Translations under genes and position numbers: made by a program | From: Candidatus Rifleibacteriota bacterium | GTDB lineage: Bacteria; Riflebacteria; Ozemobacteria; Ozemobacterales; Ozemobacteraceae | Assembly: GCA_029560455.1 (NCBI GenBank) | Contig: JAKQKW010000373.1 | Location: 1-13,647, forward strand | Length of the DNA stretch: 13,647 nucleotides | Reading direction: 5' to 3' | The notes under the pieces: model-generated | What the model saw: the letters and a program-made list of their open reading frames with translations, nothing else | Database searches by the model: none | What the model was told of the DNA's origin: nothing | Shown: positions 7,254 to 13,647 of the stretch, one piece after another | Numbering within the stretch: the stretch's first letter is position 1 | Layout of the letters: every line of letters begins with the position of its first letter

Positions 7254-10200
7254 TTATTTGTCAGTCTCGGTGTCGATTTGCAGCCGGGCAGCCAGTTTTG
7301 TCAGGGGCTCGACGGCCTGATCGAATTCGCCGGTTCTGATGGCCTTTTCCAGAAGCGTGAATTCGTCGAGACTGCAGACAGATCGCAATTCTTCACTGAG
7401 ATTCTTGTAACATTCTATCAGCTCAACGCTGCTTTGTTTAAGAAGTTTTATCAGAATCGGCAATTCTTTATTCAATTTTTGGGAAATCTGCAGCGGTGCC
7501 TGTCCGTCAAACTCGCCGCTAACCGGTTGTTCTGCCGGCAGCGATACCCTGAGAGCCGAAATGAGTGAGCTGAGCCTTGCTGAGAAATTCTTCACTTCGG
7601 TTTCAATCTGAGCGGCCGGGCGCGCCTCCTTGATACAGCGTTCGAGAGCCTGAGCCTGCGTAAACACCTCAGTTGCCCCAAGATTGCCCGAAACGCCCTT
7701 GACCGCATGCACGAGCTGAGCTGCCCGGGTTGTATCCCCCTGTTCGAGCAGCTGGGCAATTCTGGCCGAAACATTGGCCTGCTCTTCGACAAACCGGCGC
7801 AGCAGCTTGACGTAAAGCGAAAAGTTGCCCATGACACGGCGCATGCCCGAAACGACATCGAGGCCATCAACCCTGAAATTTTCCGGGCTGCTTTCAGCGG
7901 TCAGAATTTTGACCGGCTGCGTCTTCGGAATCTGCTGATCCGGGCGACAAAAGCGCCTGATCGTCTGAAAAAGATCTTCAGGATTGATTGGCTTGACGAT
8001 ATGTGCATTCATGCCTAACTGCAGACAGCGGTCGCGGGCATCACTCATTGCATGGGCGGTCATGGCGACGATCGGCAGTTCGGCAAATCTTGAATCAGCT
8101 CTGATCATGCGGGTCGCATCGAGACCATCCATGTGGGGCATCTGCACATCCATCAGAACAATATCCCACGGAACATCGGCGGCCATGATCTCTTCGACCG
8201 CCTGACAGCCATCACTGGCGATGCGCACCGAACAACCGGCCTGCTGCAGGAGCTCCAGTGCAATTTCCTGGTTGATCAGGTTGTCTTCGGCAAGCAGAAC
8301 TCTGACGCCGTAAAGCTGGTTTTTCCAGTCATGCTCTTCAAAATGCTTCATACCCTGCCGGCGCAGTACCGGGGCAAAAATGCCGATCACCGTGTTCATC
8401 ATGTCAGACGGTGTTATTGGAGCCATGATCACGTCATCGGCAATGGTGCTGCGAATGGTTTTGTCATTGCAGAGCGCCGAAAACTCTTCACGGTGAGCGA
8501 CCAGTACGACCGCCGGGCGCTTTTTCAGAGCCGGGTCAGTGCGAATAATGCGGGCCAGTTCGACGCCATCCATATCAGGCAGTTTGATATATATGAAAAC
8601 CAGGTCACAGACCTGTTCTTCCGGCTGTTTTTTCAATGTTTCAAGCAGTTCGCGGCCCGAAGGCACGAGCCTGACCGAAGCAGAAGACATTTCCAGATGC
8701 GCCATCAGACCACGCCATGGCAGCACCCGGCTGTCGGTGATTATGAATTTTCGCCCACCGAGAACCTCTGAAACCGGCTGAGCCTTCACCGTTTCAACTC
8801 CGAACCAGGCCGAGAAAAAGAAACGGCTGCCGCGGCCAGGCTCTGATTCAACTTCGAGCTGGCCACCCATGGCATTTGCCAGCTTGCGCGAAATGCTCAG
8901 ACCAAGCCCGGTACCTCCGTATTTGCGCGTTGTAGAGCCATCAGCCTGCGAAAAGTCTTCGAAAATGCGCTTCTGCTGTTCCGGTGAAAGACCGATGCCG
9001 GTATCGCGCACCGAAAATTCAAGTTTGACCTGTGCCTCGATTTTTTCGAGCAGCGCCACTCTGACCTCGATCTCACCACGCTCAGTAAACTTGAATGCAT
9101 TTGAAACCAGGTTGGTCAAAATCTGGCCCAGCCGATGCGGATCACCGACAAGATTTTCAGGGATATCCGGTGGAATCATAAAAAAGAAATAGATTTCCTT
9201 GCCGTTGCCACCTGTCGAAACGACGTTGGCGAGATCGCTCATCACCTCGTCGAGAACAAAGCTGGTGTTTTCGATATTGAGTTTGCCTGCCTCTATCTTT
9301 GAAAAATCAAGAATGTCATTGATCAGCTCAAGCACCTTGTTGCCGGAAACAAGAATTTTGTTGAGATAATCGTGCATCTTGTCAGGCATGCCCGACTTCA
9401 GAGCCAGATGTGAGTAGCCGATTACCGCATTCATTGGCGTTCTTATCTCATGACTCATGTTGGCAAGAAACTGACTCTTGGCAATATTCGCCGCTTCGGC
9501 AGCTTTTTTTGTCTCTTCGAGGGCCTTCTGGGTGTTCAGGCTCTCGGTAATATCCTCTTTTACCGCTATAAAATGGGCAATCTGGCCTTCGGCATCGATA
9601 ACCGGCGAAATGTTGACCGATTCCCAGTAAAGTTCGCCTGTCTTGCGTCGGTTGCAGAAACGGCCGGTCCAGCTTTTTCCGCTCAGAATCGTCTGCCACA
9701 TATCGTGGTAATACTCAGATGAATGCACCCGTGAGTTGACAATTCTCGGATTCTGACCGATCACCTCATCGCGGCTGTAACCGCTGCTTTTACAGAATGA
9801 GCTGTTGACATACTCGATAATTCCATCGGCATTGGTGATGACAACCATATTTGCACTGTTTTCGATGGCACGCGACAGCAGCATCATGCCGTGCATCGAA
9901 TCGGCGAGTTCATTCAGAGCCTGTTGCCGCCCATAGAGAGCGAATGCGAAAATAGAGAGAACAATACTGAGAATGAAACTGCTGACCAGCACGAAGGCAG
10001 AATCAAAACGCCGCAGCGATTCCTCGTAAGAGGGCAATGAAAAAAATCTGGCATACAGAAACCTGCCACAAATATCAACCGTAGCCGTTGCGATAAAACG
10101 CGAGCGTCGGCAAATATCCTTGCCAAGGCCAGTTGAATCGCACACCATTGTCTCGGCGCTTTCCAATTCGCCATCAAAGAGCTGCACGCCGATCTCTTCC

Positions 10201-10973
10201 TTATAATCACCAAGAACCGAGCGAACGTATTCAACAAGGCAAACCGGGCTGATCACCATTCCTGACAACTGCCGGCCCATCGCTGCATTTTTTTTTGCGT
10301 GAACTTTTCTGAAAACCGGAAAAACTCTGAGAAACCCGGTTTTTATCTCAGCCAGCGCGGCACTCTCGATCAGATTTATCCGGCCTGAAATTGCGGAGCT
10401 GCCTGTTCTTGCCGCCTCTTCGACCGCCTGACGCCGCACCGGGTCGGATAGAAGATCAAAACCGATGCCCCGGTCTATCTGGCTGTTTTGCGGCGAAACC
10501 ATAATCACAGGCAGATACCTGTCTCTTTTTCCCGCGGGAATAATCTTAACTGGTGATGACGAGACAGTCGGGGTTTCTGTGTCGCCAGGCGTGCTTTCGC
10601 CGCTCATGAACTGAGCGAAACCAATCGCGTAAACCCCGGGGTAAAAACGCTGCACCTGCAGAGAAACAACAAAAGAGTCCCATTCCTGGCTGGTTACCTC
10701 TGATGAGGCTTCAAACAAGGCAGCGCAACTGCGCAGCAACGCATCGTGACCATTCGAAACTGCGGCCAGACGATGTCTGAATTCATCTACGGAAAAATTG
10801 AACTGAACGGTATCACGGGCAAAATCTTTGGTCGTCACCTGATTCCAGACCCAGACCGATGCAATGAATGACACGGCCAGAACCAGCCAGGGAATCAGCC
10901 ACCCGGCATTCTTTTGCCCTGTACCGTGTCTTTTAAGAGCCGAAGCATCGTTGCTCGATGGCTTCCGGTCCAT
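7254..10973 (-). CDS. CHASE-PAS hybrid histidine kinase with two receivers and HPt
   Basis: Membrane sensor and phosphorelay protein, first gene of the operon, about 1239 residues. Numbering here is from the upstream GTG at 11051, which has only a poor site; ATG at 10971-10973 (residue 27) has AGAGG 7 bp upstream and is preferred. Order: membrane helix 50-70; periplasmic CHASE sensor about 80-335 ([27 protein letters not shown]); helix 352-373; PAS about 390-503 ([12 protein letters not shown]; closing [10 protein letters not shown]); coiled coil; HisKA with His534 in [16 protein letters not shown]; ATPase with N-box [18 protein letters not shown] and [10 protein letters not shown]; a degenerate receiver about 767-892 (Tyr821 in place of the acceptor Asp, Ala877 in place of the Lys); an intact receiver 915-1035 with Asp968 in IVLMDVQMP and Lys1020; HPt about 1065-1165 with His1115 in [12 protein letters not shown]; a helical tail to 1265. 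CHASE domains bind small extracellular ligands; this one is unknown. The tail resembles the C-terminal helical domain seen after HPt in many hybrid kinases. Confidence 0.93.
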   Translation of the reverse strand: MDRKPSSNDASALKRHGTGQKNAGWLIPWLVLAVSFIASVWVWNQVTTKDFARDTVQFNFSVDEFRHRLAAVSNGHDALLRSCAALFEASSEVTSQEWDSFVVSLQVQRFYPGVYAIGFAQFMSGESTPGDTETPTVSSSPVKIIPAGKRDRYLPVIMVSPQNSQIDRGIGFDLLSDPVRRQAVEEAARTGSSAISGRINLIESAALAEIKTGFLRVFPVFRKVHAKKNAAMGRQLSGMVISPVCLVEYVRSVLGDYKEEIGVQLFDGELESAETMVCDSTGLGKDICRRSRFIATATVDICGRFLYARFFSLPSYEESLRRFDSAFVLVSSFILSIVLSIFAFALYGRQQALNELADSMHGMMLLSRAIENSANMVVITNADGIIEYVNSSFCKSSGYSRDEVIGQNPRIVNSRVHSSEYYHDMWQTILSGKSWTGRFCNRRKTGELYWESVNISPVIDAEGQIAHFIAVKEDITESLNTQKALEETKKAAEAANIAKSQFLANMSHEIRTPMNAVIGYSHLALKSGMPDKMHDYLNKILVSGNKVLELINDILDFSKIEAGKLNIENTSFVLDEVMSDLANVVSTGGNGKEIYFFFMIPPDIPENLVGDPHRLGQILTNLVSNAFKFTERGEIEVRVALLEKIEAQVKLEFSVRDTGIGLSPEQQKRIFEDFSQADGSTTRKYGGTGLGLSISRKLANAMGGQLEVESEPGRGSRFFFSAWFGVETVKAQPVSEVLGGRKFIITDSRVLPWRGLMAHLEMSSASVRLVPSGRELLETLKKQPEEQVCDLVFIYIKLPDMDGVELARIIRTDPALKKRPAVVLVAHREEFSALCNDKTIRSTIADDVIMAPITPSDMMNTVIGIFAPVLRRQGMKHFEEHDWKNQLYGVRVLLAEDNLINQEIALELLQQAGCSVRIASDGCQAVEEIMAADVPWDIVLMDVQMPHMDGLDATRMIRADSRFAELPIVAMTAHAMSDARDRCLQLGMNAHIVKPINPEDLFQTIRRFCRPDQQIPKTQPVKILTAESSPENFRVDGLDVVSGMRRVMGNFSLYVKLLRRFVEEQANVSARIAQLLEQGDTTRAAQLVHAVKGVSGNLGATEVFTQAQALERCIKEARPAAQIETEVKNFSARLSSLISALRVSLPAEQPVSGEFDGQAPLQISQKLNKELPILIKLLKQSSVELIECYKNLSEELRSVCSLDEFTLLEKAIRTGEFDQAVEPLTKLAARLQIDTETDK

Positions 10974-10985
10974 TTCTGTACCTCT
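10971..10985 (-). promoter_or_regulatory. RBS deciding the hybrid kinase start (ATG 10973)
   Basis: On the minus strand AGAGG (10981-10985) is 7 bp from ATG (10971-10973). The longer frame beginning at GTG 11049-11051 has only GAGG three bases before it, too close for good initiation, and adds a basic stretch with no homology that I recognise. Confidence 0.65.
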
Positions 10986-11093
10986 GATCGTTTTTTGTCT
11001 GAGACTGCGCCTGGGCAGAACAAACGAGGCAGGTAGCAACAGACGGTTCACACACCTCGCTCAAAGCGTACACAGTCTTGATTTTCTTTCTCA

Positions 11094-11099
11094 AGTATA
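11094..11099 (-). promoter_or_regulatory. Weak -10 candidate for the signalling operon
   Basis: TATACT on the minus strand matches five of six -10 positions and is identical to the -10 assigned to the sulfatase-family gene. No good -35 hexamer is found 15-19 bp upstream. Transcription starting from it would have a leader of about 115 nt to ATG 10973. A promoter must lie in this interval because the gene before it ends at a strong terminator, but the exact elements are uncertain. Confidence 0.3.
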
Positions 11100-11130
11100 G
11101 CACGACCTTAAAACGGGAAACGGATTATTC

Positions 11131-11174
11131 AAAAAAAAATCGGGGCTGCTTCGCCAGCATGCGAAACAGCCCCG
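11131..11174 (-). terminator. Strong Rho-independent terminator of the GldG/DUF4340 operon
   Basis: On the plus strand CGGGGCTG (11141-11148) pairs with CAGCCCCG (11167-11174). After one c/a mismatch, TTCGC (11150-11154) pairs with GCGAA (11161-11165), leaving a six-base loop. On the minus strand the stem is followed by A and then nine T residues (11139 down to 11131). It lies 17 bp after the DUF4340-parvulin stop and cleanly separates that operon from the signalling operon. Confidence 0.93.
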
Positions 11175-11191
11175 ACTGCAGACTCAAATGA

Positions 11192-12652
11192 TTATTTGTC
11201 GCGGCGGATAATGTGATAGCCGAACGGGCTCTTCACTACACCCGATATTTTGCCCACCTCGAGCGCATAGGCGGCATCTTCGAACTCTTTGGCCATCATG
11301 CCCCGGCCAAACTCGCCGAGAGAACCTGAAGCCGACTTGCCACTCGGGCAATCGGAGTTTTCAGAGGCGATTTTGCCAAAATCTTCGCCCTTTTTAATGC
11401 GCGCAAGAAGTTCTTCGGCCAGTTTTTTAGCCTCTTCGTCGCTTCTCGTCGCCTCACTGCGTTCAGCACCCTTGTAGGCAAGAAGAATATGGCTGGCAGA
11501 GACCTTATCGCTGGCCACTGCAGCCGCCGCACCGGCAACTGCAGCAGTGCCCGAAGCATCAGCAGGCGGTGCCGGTTTCGGCTTCGCCTCGCTGAGGTCG
11601 GCAGACCTGAGCATCAGCGGCTTAACCCGGTGCTCATGCAGAGCGTAAAGCATTTTTTTCGCATTGGTGGCCAGTTCATCGGCAAGAGAGCGAACCGCTG
11701 CATCAGAACCGGCGTATTCAGTACCAAGCCACAGCAGATGCATTTTACCTTTGCCCGGAATCTCGACAGTGCCTGAACTGATCAGCATCTGAAGCTTCAG
11801 ACCGTCGAAACTTTCAACATTCAGCGTCAGACGATCAGACAGATCTTTATGCAGCTCCGGGCTGTCGGTCGCGATAAAATCGTCGAAGGTCAGGTTGGCG
11901 AAGAAGTTCTGCACCGCCGGCAGGGCCGACTGTTTTGTCTGCATGTCTTCAGCAAGCCCGCTCAAAACCAGACTGTCGGTGGCCCCGGCGCGGGCCAGGC
12001 TGAATTCTTCCTTGCCGTCTGCGTATTTCCAGGCGATCTGCTTCAATTTGTCGGCACTGATTTTGACCAGCTCTTTGCCCAGCCAGTTTTTCTGGTCTTT
12101 ATCAAGCCAGATAAAGCTCGACAGCAGATAGACATGGTCTGACCCGCCGAAGCGGAAATACTGGCCATCGTTGCCAAAACCCTGGCTGCCGTCGACCGAT
12201 TTCGCCTGCCGCCCCTTGCCCAGATACAATTCTCTGACAGTTACGCCGGCCCCGTCTTTTAGAGTTATCAGGGCACTGTCGGCGCCACTCACGACCGCAG
12301 CATCGGCAGCGACCGAAGCGACGCCAAGATCGGCGTGACGCTGCGGGTTGCCGCTGACGCTTTCAACAATTTTGGCGGCATTGACCCGCTGAAAGAAGTC
12401 TTCGAGGCGGTTCGGGTCGACGCGCATGTCATGCAGACCCGGCAGGCGCCAGACGCCATTGACCTTTTTCAGCTCTAAAGCGCCCTGGTCAGACCTGATA
12501 GTTATACCCGAAATACCGTCGATATCGGCAGCTTCAACCAGGCTTTTGCCGACAAACGGGTCAGGAGCCACGCCAGGCCGGCTGCCATGCTGCAGCGCGA
12601 ACGCCACAGCCACAAGCACAATGGCAATCAGCAATAATTTCAGGTTTTTCAC
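11192..12652 (-). CDS. DUF4340 protein with fused C-terminal parvulin prolyl isomerase
   Basis: Two-part envelope protein. Residues 4-20 form an N-terminal membrane anchor (LKLLLIAIVLVAVAFAL) after a basic start. Residues about 35-350 resemble DUF4340: an early VEAADIDGISGITI strand, GVWRLPGLHDMRVDPNRLED, LYLGKG at 142-147, and FRFGGSDHVYLLSSFIWLDK at 166-185. DUF4340 proteins are the usual neighbours of GldG-type ABC subunits, as here. An Ala/Pro-rich linker (355-382) leads to a complete PpiC/parvulin domain (383-486): SHILL with His388, GEDFGKIASENSDCPSG with Cys435, GSLGEFGRGMM, KEFEDAAYAL, and FGYHIIRR with His480. The active-site histidines are present, so it may be an active peptidyl-prolyl isomerase in the periplasm or at the outer face of the membrane. 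The start is GTG with AGGAGGT 7 bp upstream; it shares GTGA with the preceding stop codon. The fusion is unusual to my knowledge. Confidence 0.9.
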   Translation of the reverse strand: MKNLKLLLIAIVLVAVAFALQHGSRPGVAPDPFVGKSLVEAADIDGISGITIRSDQGALELKKVNGVWRLPGLHDMRVDPNRLEDFFQRVNAAKIVESVSGNPQRHADLGVASVAADAAVVSGADSALITLKDGAGVTVRELYLGKGRQAKSVDGSQGFGNDGQYFRFGGSDHVYLLSSFIWLDKDQKNWLGKELVKISADKLKQIAWKYADGKEEFSLARAGATDSLVLSGLAEDMQTKQSALPAVQNFFANLTFDDFIATDSPELHKDLSDRLTLNVESFDGLKLQMLISSGTVEIPGKGKMHLLWLGTEYAGSDAAVRSLADELATNAKKMLYALHEHRVKPLMLRSADLSEAKPKPAPPADASGTAAVAGAAAAVASDKVSASHILLAYKGAERSEATRSDEEAKKLAEELLARIKKGEDFGKIASENSDCPSGKSASGSLGEFGRGMMAKEFEDAAYALEVGKISGVVKSPFGYHIIRRDK

Positions 12653-12666
12653 AGCATTGACCTCCT
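12649..12666 (-). promoter_or_regulatory. Perfect Shine-Dalgarno with GTGA stop-start coupling
   Basis: AGGAGGT on the minus strand (12660-12666) lies inside the end of the GldG-like gene, 7 bp before GTG (12650-12652). The GTG overlaps the upstream TGA (12649-12651) as GTGA. A nearby ATG at 12655-12657 is in the frame of the upstream gene, so it is not the start of this one. The arrangement implies coupled, roughly equal translation of the two proteins. Confidence 0.85.
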
Positions 12667-13647
12667 GGTGTTCTGTCTGAAATAGATGTAACTGCCGAGA
12701 AGCATCACAAGAATCGGCATGAGCAGAAGATTAACGAAAGTAACCCTGGCACCGAGGCTTTCGATATCCTGGCGCAGCAGTTTGCGTATTTCGCGGCGCC
12801 GACGCATGGTTTCAGACTGTTCGGCGCGGGCGCGTTCGACTTCACCGCGTTGTTCAGCGCTCAAAATCAGGCGTTCGCCATCTTTCTTCTGTGACTGCAG
12901 CTGATTGATACGATTCTGAATCTCTTCGAGCTTGCGGGTCAGGGTGATTTCCTCTTCCTGCCACTTTTTCTGGGCTTCGCGCTCGATCTCTTCGACTCTG
13001 GTAAACGAGCGGTTTGAACGGTTGCGCGAACGCACCGCGATCAGATCGGAAGAACCGGCGAGCAGATCGACCGAGTTGGCGATAAAGGCCAGGTTGTCGT
13101 TAAGCGGCTGCAGCAGTAGGCTGCCGAAGAAGTTTACCGCTCTGACAGAGTAATCATTCTGCAGCAGGTCGGTATCGGCAACCACCATGACCGAAACAGC
13201 CGAAGCGGCTTTGGCTACGTGTTTTGTTTTAAGATCGGCATGGCGGGCTTCTCGGGCTTTTTTCGCATCTTCAGTTTCGCCCTCGGGAGCGGCAATTGCC
13301 GGAGGTTCTGCAAAAGCCGAAGCGAACTGACCTCTGATCATAGCGGCAAGCGTCTTCTGACTGCCGGTTGCCGGCAGACTGCGCACGATTTCGTCAGGAA
13401 TCGTCATCGCCTTCATGATATCAGTTTCGTTACCGGCGGCCGTGGTCTGCAGGATATTTGTGAATTCATGAGTTGAACCCTGAGCCTTGCTCAAAAAACC
13501 CGAGTTAACCAGCAGCATAGTGTTCAACTTACCGCTGACTGCAGCTTCACGGTTAAATGATTCGCCCTTGATGCTCAGCCAGAGCGGATGATTGCCAAGT
13601 CCCTGCGGGCCCATGTTGACCTGGGTGGCCGAATTGACGTCGGCGGC
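12649..13647 (-). CDS. GldG-like ABC transporter auxiliary protein (C-terminal part)
   Basis: C-terminal 332 residues of a protein of the ABC_transp_aux/GldG type; the reading frame continues through base 13647 and the N-terminus is outside. The visible part has the late portion of the periplasmic domain (SVMVVADTDLLQNDYSVR, LQPLNDNLAFIANSVDLLAG, VRSRNRSNRSFTRVEEIE). A charged coiled coil follows from about AQKKWQEEEITLTRKLEE through RRRREIRKLLRQDIESLG, then a single membrane helix (VNLLLMPILVMLLGSYIYF) and a short basic end. This layout is typical of GldG, where it works with an ABC-2 permease and ATPase. In gliding Bacteroidetes the Gld ABC proteins are needed for motility; in most other bacteria the substrate is unknown. 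Neighbouring ATPase and permease genes are expected just beyond the window. I see no damage to the frame. Its stop overlaps the start of the DUF4340-parvulin gene. Confidence 0.88.
   Translation of the reverse strand, partial: AADVNSATQVNMGPQGLGNHPLWLSIKGESFNREAAVSGKLNTMLLVNSGFLSKAQGSTHEFTNILQTTAAGNETDIMKAMTIPDEIVRSLPATGSQKTLAAMIRGQFASAFAEPPAIAAPEGETEDAKKAREARHADLKTKHVAKAASAVSVMVVADTDLLQNDYSVRAVNFFGSLLLQPLNDNLAFIANSVDLLAGSSDLIAVRSRNRSNRSFTRVEEIEREAQKKWQEEEITLTRKLEEIQNRINQLQSQKKDGERLILSAEQRGEVERARAEQSETMRRRREIRKLLRQDIESLGARVTFVNLLLMPILVMLLGSYIYFRQNTRRSML

Noticed and set aside
6987..7568. 193-residue plus-strand open frame crossing the junction between the two kinase genes
   Set aside because: It overlaps two clear coding regions on the other strand and its composition (many Ser/Arg/Phe residues) is typical of an antisense shadow.
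8133..8771. 212-residue plus-strand open frame inside the hybrid kinase gene
   Set aside because: Antisense to the receiver-coding part of the kinase gene; rich in His, Arg and Gln with no domain pattern.
10974..11051. N-terminal extension of the hybrid kinase to GTG 11051
   Set aside because: The GTG has its purine-rich site only three bases away, whereas ATG 10973 has a well-spaced AGAGG; the added residues show no signal-peptide pattern.

Overview
This 13.6 kb window looks like ordinary chromosomal DNA from a free-living, signalling-rich bacterium. It has tightly packed genes, convergent pairs that almost touch, frequent TTG/GTG starts with good Shine-Dalgarno sites, and roughly half GC by eye. 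I see no tRNA, rRNA, IS element, phage gene or CRISPR array. The taxon cannot be fixed from this sequence. A GldG/DUF4340 gliding-type ABC cluster, a CPA2 antiporter with a Usp-like tail and large hybrid kinases occur together in several deep-branching environmental lineages.

Layout. (1) From 2 to 1036, plus strand: the 3' part of an unrecognised protein with a soluble N-terminal region and a four-helix C-terminal membrane region. (2) From 1051 to about 2832, minus strand: an LTA-synthase/MdoB-like membrane sulfatase-fold enzyme. (3) About 200 bp holding two divergent promoters and a set of short direct repeats. (4) From 3038 to 5242, plus strand: a CPA2 cation/proton antiporter with a Usp-like cytoplasmic tail. 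Its stop codon overlaps that of the convergent operon, and a terminator hairpin sits on the overlap. (5) From about 10973 down to 5239, minus strand: a three-gene signalling operon. It encodes a CHASE-PAS hybrid histidine kinase with one degenerate receiver, one intact receiver and an HPt domain; then a receiver-histidine kinase; then a receiver-RsbW-like ATPase. (6) From 13647 down to 11192, minus strand: the C-terminal part of a GldG-like ABC auxiliary protein, then a DUF4340 protein carrying a C-terminal parvulin prolyl-isomerase domain. This unit ends in a strong intrinsic terminator.

How they work together. The three signalling genes form a self-contained phosphorelay: membrane sensing, then His-Asp-His transfer, then output through two receivers joined to ATPase domains. 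No DNA-binding output domain is present, so the output is probably protein-protein control, possibly a sigma or anti-sigma partner switch. The GldG/DUF4340 pair is the 3' end of an ABC-2 type transporter operon whose ATPase and permease should lie beyond base 13647. The most unusual features are the DUF4340-parvulin fusion, the kinase pseudo-receiver, the terminator built on overlapping stop codons, and the direct-repeat array between the divergent promoters.
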